Assembly (NCBI GenBank): GCA_904063045.1
Contig: CAJFCJ010000005.1
Coordinates: 2,077,167 to 2,141,166, forward strand
Origin: Dimorphilus gyrociliatus
Lineage: Eukaryota; Annelida; Polychaeta; Dinophilidae
Direction of reading: 5' to 3'
Length of the DNA stretch: 64,000 nucleotides
Program-made: the position numbers and the translations under genes
The notes under the pieces: model-generated
Seen by the model: only the letters and a program-made list of their open reading frames with translations
Databases searched by the model: none
Told to the model about the DNA's origin: nothing
Shown: one piece after another, positions 42,849-55,587 of the stretch
Position numbering within the stretch: the stretch's first letter is position 1
How the letters are laid out: the number at the start of each line of letters is the position of its first letter

Positions 42849-45800
42849 TTAAAACCTTCTCCTTGAATTGCATATCTTCCTATCATTCTCGATTTTACAT
42901 ATAGCTCTTATTGCTGGAGATACATCTAAGGCAACTGAAGAGTGATTTGTGCCGGTTAAAGTAAAGGATAAATCCTTAATTTCCTTACAAGTATTATGTA
43001 TTTGAGCTTGCCTGTTGACATTGAAAAAGAGAATATTTTTTTAGTTTAGGTGTCAGCTTGTCTTTGTTATGCATTTCTTCAATTTTTACCTATTCAATTT
43101 GATATTACTTCTTTGAAAACGATACGATGCTAGATCAAGATTATTGCCTAGTGATCGTGCGCATTTCATTGTTTCCAATTGGACAAAGTAATCGATATTT
43201 CGCTCGATATCTTCATTGCGTTTTTCTTCAATTGATGGCTGGCATTCGGACGAATCATCTAATTGATAGCGTAAACAAGATGATGTGTTTGTTTGATGGC
43301 AGCGTTTAATTAAGTCATTAATGCATCTGCTATCGAATAGTTTAGCAATTTTCCGCAATGAGTTTGAAGCTTTATTCTTTTCCTTCTCTTCCCCTTCATC
43401 TACTTTAAGTGTTGTTGCTTTTAGACAGTTTTCTAATACATTTTCGGTAACGTCAAGTTGATGAGCTTCGGCCAATTGAAGTAAATCAGTAAAGCAACGA
43501 TTTGATAAATTCTACAATATTTAACTACAATAAACTATACAATATTTATTATTTAGTTAATTGACTTACCAATTCGGTGAAACATAGAGGAGACAATTTA
43601 TAAAATGGTATATTCAACAAATCAGACAAACATAAATGTCTTTCAATAATCTTATCAGGCTTAATTTCTGCCTTCTCTGCCTGTTAATTAAATAAGTTAT
43701 TCTCGAATTTTTTTTTTAGCACAAACAAAAATCAAAAGAATGTTACCTTCAGTGAATGGTAATTGGATTTTGAACTTGCTCCCGATTCTATCCAGTACTC
43801 TAATAGATTTAGGCATTTCTTTATATCGCAATTTAGACTTTCTGCTATTCTCTCCATATCCTCCCAATATGTCGGTATATTTTTAGCAAGGCAGACTAAT
43901 TGCAGATAACATGCAATAGTTTTCTGTTTCAAAATGATTATTTTAGTTTTTTTTTAACAAATAAACTTACTTACCGGTGAAGGTCGACCCATATCCCAGT
44001 GTTCCACCATACATCCATTTAATTTACTTTCTAAGGCTACGGGTAAATGAGAAAGCAAGATAATAACAGGTCGTTTCGTTGTTAAAATGATTGTAGATAT
44101 CGCGGAATAAAACCCTTTTTCATCATCAAAGAGGATATCGGCCTTATTTGAAAGTACATCGAGATTAAATAGTAATAAAAAAAGCATAACAATCAATTTC
44201 TTACGTCATCGAATAAAATGAGCGATGCGTTAGATAACTGTAAAGACGTTTCTCTAGTCGAGTCACTCGAGTCAATTGTAGCAGATGAACCTTTAACTTT
44301 ATTCTTTTGATTTACTGCGAAATTCATAATGGAATTTCCTAGAAATAGGGAGTTTAATATTTTTCGAGAAGATGTAATTATTATTAAATAACTAACTGGG
44401 ATCGGATTTGTTACAAACTCTATGGGACTGAGTAGCTTCTTGTAGTTGAGCCAGAACATTTTTACCATTACGCAGGGAAGAAGAGTTTACTTCAAAGATC
44501 TAATAGACAAAAGTAATTTTTATGAGGTGATAAATCGGAATTAGATTAAGATATACCTTGTAACCTAATTCTTCTGCAACTGTGCTAATTAAAGTGCTTT
44601 TACCACACCCGACTGGACCAGAAATAATTACAGCATTGGATAGATCTTCATACTCATTTTCAGAGCTTTGATAAGTGTCATCCGCCTCGTCATCCATAAC
44701 TAATAAAATATTTTTTTTTTGTTATTAAAGAATTTTTCTTGGAAATTTTTATAAAACTTCTAATATTAAAAGGTTATTTTATACCTCTTTTAAGTGGATC
44801 TTTCTTCTTCGCAGCTTTTCTTGCATTTTTCTCTTGCTCTTTACGTAACTTTTTTAAATCTGCATCAGTCTTATTTTTCCAATCAATTAACCAACTTTTG
44901 AACTTTTTCACTACTTGACGGTTACCAAGCATTTGAGATGCTTTAGTCGGCTTTAACAAACTCGTAAGAGTCATAAAAGTTGAATTAGCTGTTTTCACTA
45001 TGATGAAAGGATGAAATAAATAACAGTTTAGTTAGATTTTATATTGAAGTATATATTTACTTTTCGTGCAAAGACACTTGTAAAGCTTTTCCACCGGGAA
45101 ATCTTGATTTCTTTCTATAATCTCTTTGAGTAAAGATCCCTTTAGATCTTTATCGAGTTTAATTTCCTGTTTTTTCTATAAAGTTACGTGATACTGATAA
45201 AGTAATACATTTGAAATATGATACAAACCGGAATTTCATTTGGTTTTCTATCAATTAAATCTAATAAATCTCTCACTGACGAGGATTCTAGAGAGATATA
45301 TTTTTTGCTATCTTCATTCAAGCTTAATTTTTTAACGTGAGGTGTTAAAATAAAGTCTTCTCCTTGCAGCGTATGATTAGGATAAGGAATAGGAGGATAT
45401 TTTGACAATATTGGATCTATAGAAGATCTTTTAACAGTTTCGGGAACTTGACTCATTAAAAATTTCTTTCTTTTCTCGATTGCTTCCTGGGAAAGAGTGC
45501 AAATTTTTTTAGGCTCTGGTTCATCTTCCGAAGATTCTGGATCCCCTTTTTTCTTAAAAAAGTTGACTAGTTTCGATTTCCTTTTCTTCTTCTCATTCGT
45601 CTTTTTTGGTTCCATTTCATCAAGTGACGAGTTTGTCTGATTAATTTTCAAAAAAAAAAAGAATTTTCATCCTCTTGTTATTTTGTAAGGAAAAGAAAAT
45701 CAATAAGAAAGGATCAAAGTTACCTCTAAACTTGTCATTTTGACAGATAGACGTGCTGAACGTCTTTTAAGAAAGGTTTTGTCGTTTAATTGGTTTTTTG

Positions 45801-46151
45801 TTTCACTTGTCTATGGAAAAAGTGCACGTCTTGATATTTCGAACTGATTTAAAGATGAATTTCAACTTACTTTATCCTTATTACTAGTGACTTCAATTTC
45901 TTCAATATCTCCTGAAGAGGATCCTTGGTTTGTTTTAGTTCCCATTTGACTTAAATCTTGATGAGATACGTTTTCCTTTTGATTATTAAAGTCTGATCCA
46001 CTGTCTAAGTCTGAAGATGGCGAAGTGAACCAGCATGTCAAAGGCTTTAAATGAGATTTTTTTGACACCTATGATATGAAACTAATTAATGATTGGTTGA
46101 TTGTGAGATGACATACTCAGCTACCTTTCCCTCATTTCTTTGGTCACTCAT
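42849..46151 (-). CDS. ATAD5: ATAD5/Elg1, PCNA-unloading clamp-loader subunit
   Basis: About 14 short exons on the minus strand, starting MSDQRNEGK (46149-46151 is the ATG) and ending RRRF, give roughly 830 aa. The AAA+ core has Walker A ISGPVGCGKSTLI (exon 44500-44697) and Walker B SLILFDDVDVLS, followed by TTKRPVIILLSHLP. The wording of these motifs matches ATAD5 rather than RFC1 or CHTF18. The N-terminal third is basic and disordered (NFFKKKGDPESSEDEPEPKK). The C-terminal part is the helical clamp-loader collar. Together with RFC2-5, ATAD5 unloads PCNA after replication and recruits USP1-UAF1. Human ATAD5 is about 1,840 aa, so the N-terminal regulatory region is much reduced here. Head to head with RPS9. 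Confidence 0.85.
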
Positions 46152-46521
46152 TTCAAGTTTAATTTTATTGACTGCGACTTTTTAACTTTCTACTATTTAA
46201 TGAAATAGTATAGATAAATTGCAATTCAAAGCATAAAAGTAGTGACCTTGACATTAGAAAGCGCCAGTTTGAGGCTTCGGTATGTAAGAAAAATAGTTCT
46301 AAAGAAAGTACTTATTATCTTCATTTTTTGGCATTACTAAAAATTTATTAATAACGTAATTACATTAAAACTGATATATTTTCATATCCTAGTGCTCATA
46401 TCGGGAAATAGTAAAACATTTAGGGCGCGCATGAATAGTAGTCTACGATCCGGCGCCATTACCGGAAATCGTCCTTTTTTCACGGACTGTCGAAGGAACA
46501 ACACGTGCTAGGGAAAAAACC
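46152..46521. promoter_or_regulatory. Bidirectional promoter, ATAD5 / RPS9
   Basis: 370 nt between divergent start codons. Near the RPS9 side are GCGCCAT (YY1-like), CCGGAA (46462-46467, ETS-type) and a pyrimidine run CGTCCTTTTTTC (46470-46481) that could be the 5'-TOP start of a ribosomal-protein mRNA. All assignments are by consensus only. Confidence 0.5.
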
Positions 46522-47336
46522 ATGCCTGGCCGAAAACCAATCGTTTTCTCGCGTACCTACACCACCCCACGTAGACCTTATGAAAAGGAACGTCTAGACC
46601 AAGAATTGAAACTCATTGGAGAGTACGGACTTCGTAATAAGAGAGAAGTATGGAGAGTCAAGTACACGTTGGCCAGAATCCGTAAAGCCGCCAGAGAACT
46701 CCTCACCTTGGAAGATAAAGACCCAAAACGTCTTTTTGAGGGTAATGCTCTCTTGAGACGTCTTGTAAGAATTGGCGTATTGGATGAAACTAAAATGAAG
46801 CTCGATTACGTCTTGGGTCTTCGTCTTGAAGACTTTTTGGAACGTCGTCTACAAACCCAAGTATTCAAATTGGGTATGGCCAAGTCCATTCATCACGCTC
46901 GTGTCCTGATTAGACAGCGTCATATTCGGTAAGCAAATTACTCGCCCGTAGGCCAATTTGGCTAAAGCCATACGCCTGCGCCCCATAATTTGGTACTAGT
47001 GGTAAGTACAATAAGGGGCATCCATTTTTCCAGTACAAATGAGTTTTAAAACTCAAAAAGTGAATATAATAATAAGACCGTTTTCAATTTCAGCGTTCGT
47101 AAACAAGTTGTTAATGTTCCATCATATGTTGTCCGCTTGGACTCACAAAAGCATATTGCTTTCTCACTCCATTCACCATTGGACTCTGGACGTCCAGGTA
47201 ATTTATACATCATAAATCTATAATAATCACTGTCAAACTATTTGCTAATATATTGTAAATTTCTACAGGACGTGTTAAGAGAAAGAACATGCGTAAGGCT
47301 CAAGGTGGAGCTGGTGATGAAGAAGACGAAGATTAA
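46522..47336 (+). CDS. RPS9: 40S ribosomal protein S9 (uS4)
   Basis: Exons 46522-46928, 47094-47197 and 47269-47336 give 192 aa, the normal length. The sequence is nearly canonical: [20 protein letters not shown], then [12 protein letters not shown], the S4 RNA-binding core [32 protein letters not shown], and the acidic tail [12 protein letters not shown]9/uS4 is an early-binding small-subunit protein at the mRNA entry side. Codon use is clearly biased toward C-ending codons compared with neighbours, as expected for high expression. Intron 1 carries two hairpins (see that entry). Confidence 0.97.
46947..47019 (+). ncRNA. Two adjacent hairpins in RPS9 intron 1
   Basis: Hairpin 1: CGTAGGC (46947-46953) pairs with GCCTGCG (46974-46980) with one G-U pair. 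An internal loop follows, then TGGC/GCCA around TAAA. Hairpin 2: GCCCC (46980-46984) pairs with GGGGC (47015-47019), then an internal loop, then TTGGTACT against AGTACAA with one bulge. The shape resembles an H/ACA pair, but no spacer is left for an H box and the ACA-like triplet (in TACAAATG) is about 17 nt downstream. It may be a splicing-regulatory structure or an unusual snoRNA. Confidence 0.35.
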
Positions 47337-47447
47337 AATGTTAATTTTTGTGTATGAAATAATACACTTGTAATGAAATGAAAATGTTTTTCGTGTATTT
47401 ATTAGCTATATAAAAAACATACAAAACAAAAAATATTTGAGATAAAA

Positions 47448-50400
47448 TTAAAACTTAATTAGTTTATGAGCAGGAAACACAACTTCACTTATATCATCGT
47501 AGCCTCCAGAAATCAGCTTCTCCTGATCAATCCTATTCCATAACCCAGTCTTATAATCACTATGCGCTTTCGAATTTAGCTTGTTTCTTTTGTTTCGTAG
47601 CAATAGTAGGAGGTTATCGTGAAGAATATCTTGACATATTGCTTGTTGTTTTAACTCTTGTAAATTGTCCTTTCTACCAACAATTATACTAAGCGCTTGA
47701 CGTACTTTATTGATGAGTTCTAAATCCAATTCGGTTAATTCAACATCAAACTCCACTTCGATATCGTTATCGGGATGAATACTATTATTAGTGTCTATCT
47801 CGTAGCCTAGTCCACAAATAGCACCGACAATTTGCCCTCTCTTATTAATGCGATATTCAGCAAAAGGACAAAAGAGAAGTGGAACTAATGAAGTTAAACC
47901 ACTAATATTTGGCAAGATTGTTGTGCTTCTCATCTGAAGTCTTCTACCAGTCAAGATCGAATCTCCTCCAACCATCATGCGCATTGTATCCTCACGCCAG
48001 CTATCGTCGAGGGGAACAGAGTTTACCGAATTGGGGCTCACGACTGTTGTTAATTGACTTCCAACTGAGGTCATCATTGTATATGTACTCTCAATTGGAC
48101 TATAAGGTCCTTTTAGTTTAACGATCCTGGATGGAAATATCGACCCATCCTTTCTTTTGTCTTCAAATTCTTTGACCAACAGAGCAGCGTTAGAGGAGAG
48201 CTTGTAGTTCTTATTTCTTTCAATCTGAGAAGGATCCTTTTGGTACTCTGACCTCTTTTCATGCTCTCTCTTTGATTGAGCAGTTTCCGGTAATTCCTTA
48301 CAAATGTTGCGGTCTATTAACCAACGATTCACGTTTAATTCTTCAATGTATAATGTAATTCTTATCTCATCGTTGATAACCGAATAAATTTTACCGACGA
48401 CTGGAAGTGATTCTTGACCAAGTAATAAATCAGAAAAATGTTGATTTTGTTCCTGAGTATATGAACTGAAAGCAGGGCAAACACCCGCCAAACAGCATTT
48501 TAAAGCCTGACCCGGAATTTCTTTTATAGAATCTGGAAGAGCTTTTAATTTCCGTAACTCCACTAAATCAATATTACCATAATCAATATAAAAGACGCTT
48601 GCCATCTTCTTTGAAATATCTATAGATCGAATTTTTGCTCTGTAATAGCAAACATTTCCGCTGCTATAATAGGGAGCCGCAACTAAAGAGCCTGTTCGAA
48701 TTTCTTTCTCTCTTAAATATGTTACACTTTTATTTGCCATCTTATCAATGTATTTCAACTCCTCTTCGTAGTCCAAGTTATTTGCATAAAACAAATTACA
48801 ATTTATAATGACGGTCGGTCTTAATGATAGTTTTTCTATATATGGAGAAAGTATAGATAATTCATCGTCAGCCTCAATGATAAGAGGGCTCCGTAGCGAT
48901 CCATTTTGAAGAGAGAATTGCTCTCTTTCATCATCAATTTGTTTCATCCAACAAGACTCTTCTTCAGACGATACTCGATGTATCCTAAAGTTGTTTCCTT
49001 TGATATGTCCATACTTTACCGCCCTATATAGAACAGATGGAAAAGGCCATGTATTATTTATATCTTTAGGAAAATGTAATATCGCTTTCGATCCATCAAT
49101 ATCGAGTTGAACATCAGTATTTAAAAGTTTTTGACATTGCGTTCTCAGACTCTCCTTGTATAATATACCTTCTGGATAAGGTAAACCTTTAAGTAAGCAG
49201 CAAAGATCTGGATTACGCCCCGAAAGCTCTCTTCTAATATCGCATTCGTCAACGTTAGTTTTTACGAAATAGTTTGGATAAAACGAAGCTGAGAGCATAA
49301 TCTTGAGGAGAATTTGCTCCTCTTCTGGTGGCATTCTCTTCCTTTTCACGCGAATGTGTATACCTTCACATTCCAAACGATATTTAATTTGTTCAACCTG
49401 TTGGTCTAATTCGTAAAGTTGCCTATACTGAAGGTAATTTCTCTTTGCCCATTCCTTTTCGCTATTCGTAACGTCTCGACGAAGTCTACCTCTGATCGTT
49501 CTCATACCTGAGGACTCTCCAAATTGTTTCCTATTTTTTTTCTCTCTCCAAGTCCTGTAAGCATTTAGAATGGCAATTGAATCGGACTGGCTATAGTTTG
49601 CCCATTTCAATTTGCAATTATACGATTCAATATCTTGCTGATAGGGTGTAGCAAATATTGAACGGCCACCTAAACCGGATGCTATAATGATGGCCTCTTC
49701 GAGAAGTCCGAAGGCGTGACCCATCATTATTAGCTTTCCAAATCTGACATCAATGGGTAATTTGCCAATCATTTCACCCAAATAAGACAATTCACCATCT
49801 GCAAAAGCTTCAACACTTGTTGAATCGACCGTAACATTGAACATGGCTCCAATTTCTCGAAGGGAAACAATTGTTCTACCAATATCTGACAAGTAAGGTG
49901 GATCGATGGCCAAACCTAGCAGAGCAGTAGGAGGCGTATCTGGTTCGAGTAATTTACTCTTTAAAACGAGGTGATCTAGAGAAACTCTCGTCATTTCTGG
50001 TTCTGTATAATCAGGTAACTCTTCATAGAATGATTTTGTAACCATTCGATAGCATCTACCAGACGAGACTCTTCCTGCTCGACCTCTTCTTTGGTTGCAC
50101 GATGCCTTTGACGCCCATTCGAGAACAAGCGAAGTGATATTGGTAGCCTTATTACATCGGTTATATCTTGTTAGACAAAAGTCTAAGACATATTTAACGT
50201 CTGGAACAGTAATAGAACTTTCAGCAATATTTGTAGATAGAATAATCTTTCTTTCGTAACAATCACGTGACTCAAATACTTTATAGCGTTGTTCATGAAT
50301 TGTCAAGTCCGAATGAAGAGGCAGAATATTCCATTTTTTTTCATTTTTATGCGATTCTAGGGCTGTTGTCATTTGACTAATTTCATATCGACCGGGTAAA

Positions 50401-51714
50401 AATACCAAAACACTACCACGGCTTTTCACCAAACCATCAGGACTTATCTCGTTCCTCTCTTTCATTTCCATTTTGTCAAATTCCAAAATTAAATTAACAG
50501 CAACTTGTAAAACTTTGTCTTGAATTTCGGGTTCATTAAAGTCAGGTAAGGATCCGGGTAAAATTTTGGTCAAATCATCTAAAAAGTATTCAGTTACGTC
50601 GAAAACTTTCTGATCAATTGTAAAGCTAGGAGCTTTGAAGATTTCACCCTGAGACACGTAATAGAAATAGTCTGAGAAATCAGAAGTTTCCATTGTCGCT
50701 GACATTAATACAACTTTGATATTGGGCGATATCATATGTAGGAATTTTCTGACAATTAGCAAACAGAAGTCTGTATCTTCATCCCGTTCATGAATCTTTT
50801 TTGAACAAACAAACCCTTTAATAAATTGAAATAGTGAGAAATCTTTAAATTAATATTCACCTCGTCCAATATTACATGAGTATAAGAGTTCATATTTTTC
50901 TCTTTAACAAGTTTCTGTAGTAAGACACCTGTCGTGGCATACGTAATGCAAGTTGATTCGCTCGTTAAACTCTCCAAACCAATTTGATGGCCAACTACTG
51001 TTCCAGGTACCCACTTTCTTTCATCACACACTCTTTTGGCAACTGTAACAGCAGCAATACGTCTTGGTTGCGTTACAATCATTTTACATGGAACATTTCT
51101 TTGACGACAATCGTCTAGAATTGCTTGAGGTACTCTTGTCGATTTACCGCATCCTGTAGACCCTTTAATGATAACAACCGGGTGTTGTTTTATCATATCA
51201 GTTATTTCTTCAAGTGACCTGTCAATCGGCAAAGGAGTATGCCCGCTATAGTCATCAAAGTCAAATTTCCTATAAACTTTCATTAATTCTTCCTCATTGT
51301 AAAGTGGGAAATCATTTCCTTTCGTTGAAACCATGATGGAGTCTAACCCACCGGAAACAATACTCTGTCTATCATTATTTCTGGAGTCAATTTCGTCCAT
51401 TAGTAATAGCTTTCTTTTATAATCTTCTTGAACAGTTTCTCTCAAATGCTCACAGTCTAACCTTAGTAAAGTTGCGGAAAAAAGAATGTTAAACGCACAT
51501 ATGTCTATTCCTTTTGTAACGTATATTATAAATACCTTAGGAAGATAGGTTGGTGTGGTTTATAGGGCTCAATAAACAATGCTTTTTCATTATCAACCAG
51601 CTCATTTTTTACATCGGCTGGTTTCATATGGCCTGAAATTTTATTGTTACTAAAGAAGCTCAACATGTGCTTTAGGTCTGTATCATACAGAAAGTTGCAA
51701 GCCATGCTTTCCAT
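47448..51714 (-). CDS. TDRD9: TDRD9 (Spindle-E type) helicase-Tudor protein of the piRNA pathway
   Basis: Three coding exons (51536-51714, 50861-51461, 47448-50795) give 1,375 aa, against about 1,380 in vertebrates. The DEAH-type helicase has Walker A KGSTGCGKST, TQPRRIAA, a DEIH box split by an intron (DE|IH), LMSATME, VLVFLPG, STNIAESSITVPDV and QRRGRAGR. The helicase-associated region follows, then a Tudor domain near residues 920-1000 (SLVAAPYYSSGNVCYYRAKI, SVFYIDYGN). TDRD9 acts in cytoplasmic germ granules with PIWI proteins in transposon silencing. The start at 51712-51714 gives a short acidic/polar leader. The frame is open upstream to an AG at about 51746, so an additional 5' exon is possible. 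Confidence 0.93.
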
Positions 51715-53774
51715 TTTCTTTGCCAATTTTATAGCAAAGTTCTGAAAGTTACCATAAACGTGCTACACGGCAAATGAGTTTTTATAAAATAGAGTAGTAC
51801 TCTGTGGATAAACTACCGTTTAAGATAACTCAAAATGGCCGTAATATTACATATTATCACGCCATTTTGAAAAGTACTAATTATTTTTTGTGCCATTACG
51901 TAACACGCATAAAAAATCCTGGTGTACGCTCTAGCATGAGTCATCAAATTTTCGAACAATCCAAAATAAAGTTTATTTTCAACAAGTCTTTTATTTTTAT
52001 AAGATATTTATTTAGCATTTATTATAAAATATAACAGAAAACATAAAGAAAAACAGAAAATTAACACAATTAATATATTAAACGTATTTTCATGGCATAA
52101 ATCTGAAAAAAAGAAAATGTTTCGGTTATTTGAACATCATATTAAAAAAAATACATATAATGCTTCAGTTTGCGTTTGCTTTAGCCAAAATGTAAATTAC
52201 AATTATCGTATTGAAAGATAATTGTCAGTACGGTTTTTGGCAAAGCAATTGCTGTATATTTACCTCATAAACTCTTCGTTGACGTAAGTTTGCTGTATTT
52301 AAATTTCATCAGTCAGCTCTGTATTGGTAAAGATAAGAATTAGATAAAAATTTATAAGAATTTTTAAATAAAAAGTCTATGGGATATGTAATCAGCAAGG
52401 CGTTTCTCAACACAATTGTTCAGAGACTCTAGTCTTAATTACCTAATTCATCATTTAAAAACCTAATATACAAATTTATAAAATTGAACTTACCACTAAC
52501 TTCTCAATTGTGAAGCCGTTGCGCATTTCTCTTCACTTGGAAGTTCTGTAAGGGATGAAAAAAACTTGAAAAAAATGGTAACAACTTTGAAAATTTCAAT
52601 AGATCTATTCTTTGAATTGTGCGAGCGATGTCAGCACATAAGACACTTGATGTATCTTATGCTTCCTAGACTCTAAAAATTGATTTTATCCCAACTCTGG
52701 CGGTGAATTATTAGCCCTATGTTGACTAATTTCACAGTGGCAATAGTGGGATGTATTTGAATTTAACTGATAAAAAAAATGGAGTAAGCGTGCATACCTG
52801 AACATGACCTAGTTAGCTCGATACTGTGTTCAAAGCCGTTTTGGATACTATAGCAGTAATGTATGATTGCCTTCCTCAAATCTTTGCTGCTGGCTCGAAA
52901 ATTAATTTGAAATGTCGACTTTGAAGCATAGTTCCTCTAACGTAACTTGTCCCTCTGAGCAAAAGCCTTTTGTGTTTCATGCCGACTCTTATGGCTACTG
53001 CTACTGTAGAACATGTTTCGTTCACTAGAAACAAGTAAAATACCGTATAATTAAAGGTCTAGAACAAGAAAACAACAACTACTTACAGATTTTAAGTTGA
53101 CCACGTGGAATGCTTCACAGAAAGAGGAAGAACATGGCGTATCGCGCCTCTTTTATACACTATGGGTAGGCCTAGAATACGGAATTTTTTTCATACTTTT
53201 CGTATTTTTAATAGAAATCCAAGAAATTTATTCAAGGAAAAACGTTAATAAATATAATTATTTACATTTTTACACAAATCGTTGAATTCTGCTCAGAAAA
53301 TTGCACAGTAAAAAAGTTTTGTAAAGTGTTTCCTCGGTATATCTAAAACAGGTGTAGAATTGGATTAAACTTTTAAAAGTATATGCTTATTTTACTATTA
53401 AATACAGAATAATTTATTTAATAGTATTAATATACTGAAATATATTAATTAAAAACACGGAGTTTGTTTTACTATTGTTTCTAAGATATTGTGTATTCTC
53501 TTTCTTTATCTATCAGTTGTAAATTGGTTCTATAGTACTAATAATAATAATAATATATGAAAATAAACTGAAAATGAAGTTATGTTTGTTATTAATACAT
53601 TACTGTTGTTGATACAACAAACAATAACCGACTATTATCAATTGATCATTGAATGAAAATTTAAACCATAAAATGTAAAAACAAATTATAAAAACTGCTT
53701 GAAAACTTTCCATGCAATTAGGCCCATTTTTCTAATTGCTGTTTATAAAAGACCTAATCAATTAAGTTACAAGT
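51715..53774. other. TDRD9 upstream region
   Basis: About 2 kb with no convincing coding gene. It contains the possible spliced minus-strand untranslated exons at 52798-53160 and a short hairpin (52637-52661: CATAAGACAC against GTATCTTATG, one mismatch). It also holds an E-box CACGTG at 53102-53107. The rest is AT-rich. Confidence 0.4.
52798..53160 (-). other. Possible spliced untranslated exons on the minus strand
   Basis: Reading the minus strand, one exon would end at 53087 with a strong donor (ATCT|gtaagtag). A second would run from 53024 (after tttctag) to 52798 with another strong donor (CAG|gtatgc). The sequence is less AT-rich than its surroundings but stops occur in all frames. These may be the 5' UTR of TDRD9, whose first coding exon is preceded by an acceptor, or a noncoding RNA. 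Confidence 0.35.
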
Positions 53775-55587
53775 TTATTTATCATTTGGTCTTACAAATA
53801 TAAAAGTTGCAGTGAGCACGTTGAGAATAGCATAGATACAGAAGAGAAATCTGTCGACAATAGATGCTAACAAGAGCCAATTTTTTATTCTATGATTATA
53901 TTCTATTCTTTGACTGTTTGAAGTTGTTTCCTTATAAGATAAACTCTGATTATTCACAACGTCTTCGAAATTCTCTCTTTCGTTATAAACGTAATAGGCC
54001 TTCGGTACAAGCAAAATCTTTGCTAGTCTTAATAGATTTCTCTGGAAAACAAAGCTCTTCTTTATAATTTGTTATTATTTCTGTAATGGAGTGTTCACCT
54101 TTGATTTATCACTTATTTGAAAATGAAAATCTCCTTCCTCCTTTAGAGCTATGTTATAGACCACAGTTGAAGTTAGGATGTTTAACGCTATAATAATTAG
54201 GCTAGCTATAAATAGTTCTCCTGCAAACAAGTCCAAGATATTAAAAATGGATAAATGCAATATTTTAAAGAAAGAATAACTTACCAACAGCTGGTAGCTT
54301 GCTCCCTTCTGGAATATGTTCTACAACGATTAACAAAAGAACAAAATAACTAAGGAAAATACTGAGTGCTAAGCTTATTTTCTCATAAGAACTTGGTGGT
54401 AGGAAAGCTGCTAGTAAGTTAATCATCATAAGAATACAACAAGGTAGTAATAGAACAATTGATAAAAGTGCTGCGTTTCTTTTAAGATATATTTTAAATT
54501 CTAATATTGTAAAATCTTCCTTCAAACAACAAATCATTTGATATTTTACATTTCTTATGAGTCTTTGTTCTGTTTTAGTAATCTCCCATTCATCCCCTTT
54601 GGAAGTTGTATATCTAAAGGTATCTATGGATAAATTATCCCATTTTGCAAATTTTAAAAATACTTCTTTATTTGTATGTACCCAATTACCAAATGACAGT
54701 TTGCAAACCTATATATAATAAATGATTTCATACAAATTATTAAATAAACGGAGAAAAGATTTAAACATCAAAATATACTTGTTTATCGTATGGAAAATAA
54801 GTAACGTCAACATGGCATGGAGTTGTGTATATGCCTCTGGGATACCAGCTCACTCGACCAGTTGATTCTACGATAACTTCTGTTATAGGGCTTTCGTCTT
54901 GCTCTTTTTTAATTCTTAAGAGAGAAAGAGAGGGAATTTATTAGAGAAGTGTAGGATAAGTAGGAAGAGATGACGTAAGAGACTTAGCATTCTTACACGC
55001 GTTAGTATAAAGATTGATATAAACTATCTTTCTTCAAACAAATAATCGTACGTATAGAGTTGCCCTTAGAAGAAAAATACCAGAGTTTATTTTTAGCAAA
55101 ACTCCAAACCTATACCCTCTTGAAGAGGTAAGTATATACCGATTATTATGAAACTTTCATTCAAATAAACTAATTAATTAATTTCATTAAGTTTTATTAA
55201 ATCACTTACAATTGGATTATTCTTATCGTTGGTTTCCATATTTGCGTATTATCTATTTGAACACGACGAATTCCATGATAATCTGCCTCGTTCCATTTTA
55301 AATACTCGTCGTACCAAATAATACTTAATTCAATGAGGGCAGTTAAAGCATGTTCTTTGGCTTTTAAATCAAGCAAGCGTTTAATATTTAATCTAAATGT
55401 TACGTAGACTGCAGCGGATTCGTTCTAAAATAGGAAACAAAAAAAACACAATCAATGATTTAATAGTTAATTGAAACACCTTTTTTAAAAAACTAAAATA
55501 TTCATACAAGGACTGGTCTGGCAAATCGATGACTTTTCTTATATTGGGATTCCAAGTGTTGTACAACACTTCCTTCATATGTTCCTT
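53775..55587 (-). CDS. Nicotinic acetylcholine receptor-like subunit, alpha type (5' end incomplete)
   Basis: Six exons (55480-55587, 55210-55424, 54778-54914, 54285-54708, 54099-54220, 53775-54041; boundaries good to a base or two) give about 424 aa. The ligand-binding domain has LIELSIIWYDEYLKWNEADY and IWKP. The Cys-loop reads CHVDVTYFPYDKQVC with exactly 13 residues between cysteines. Vicinal cysteines in loop C (YQMICCLKE) mark it as alpha-type. M1-M3 follow, with SSYEKISLALSIFLSYFVLL; the Glu before M2 indicates cation selectivity. The M3-M4 loop is short (about 70 aa), and M4 is near the C-terminus (DRFLFCIYAILNVLTATFIF). The signal-peptide exon was not found, because the frame upstream of 55587 closes. 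The pore is likely pentameric at the plasma membrane; the ligand is not proven. Confidence 0.85.

Noticed and set aside
46947-47060. Canonical H/ACA snoRNA in the RPS9 intron
   Set aside because: The two hairpins leave no room for an H box and the ACA-like triplet is not correctly spaced; kept only as a structured element.
53097-53285. Small + strand frame with a hydrophobic stretch
   Set aside because: Overlaps probable minus-strand untranslated exons; no supporting context.
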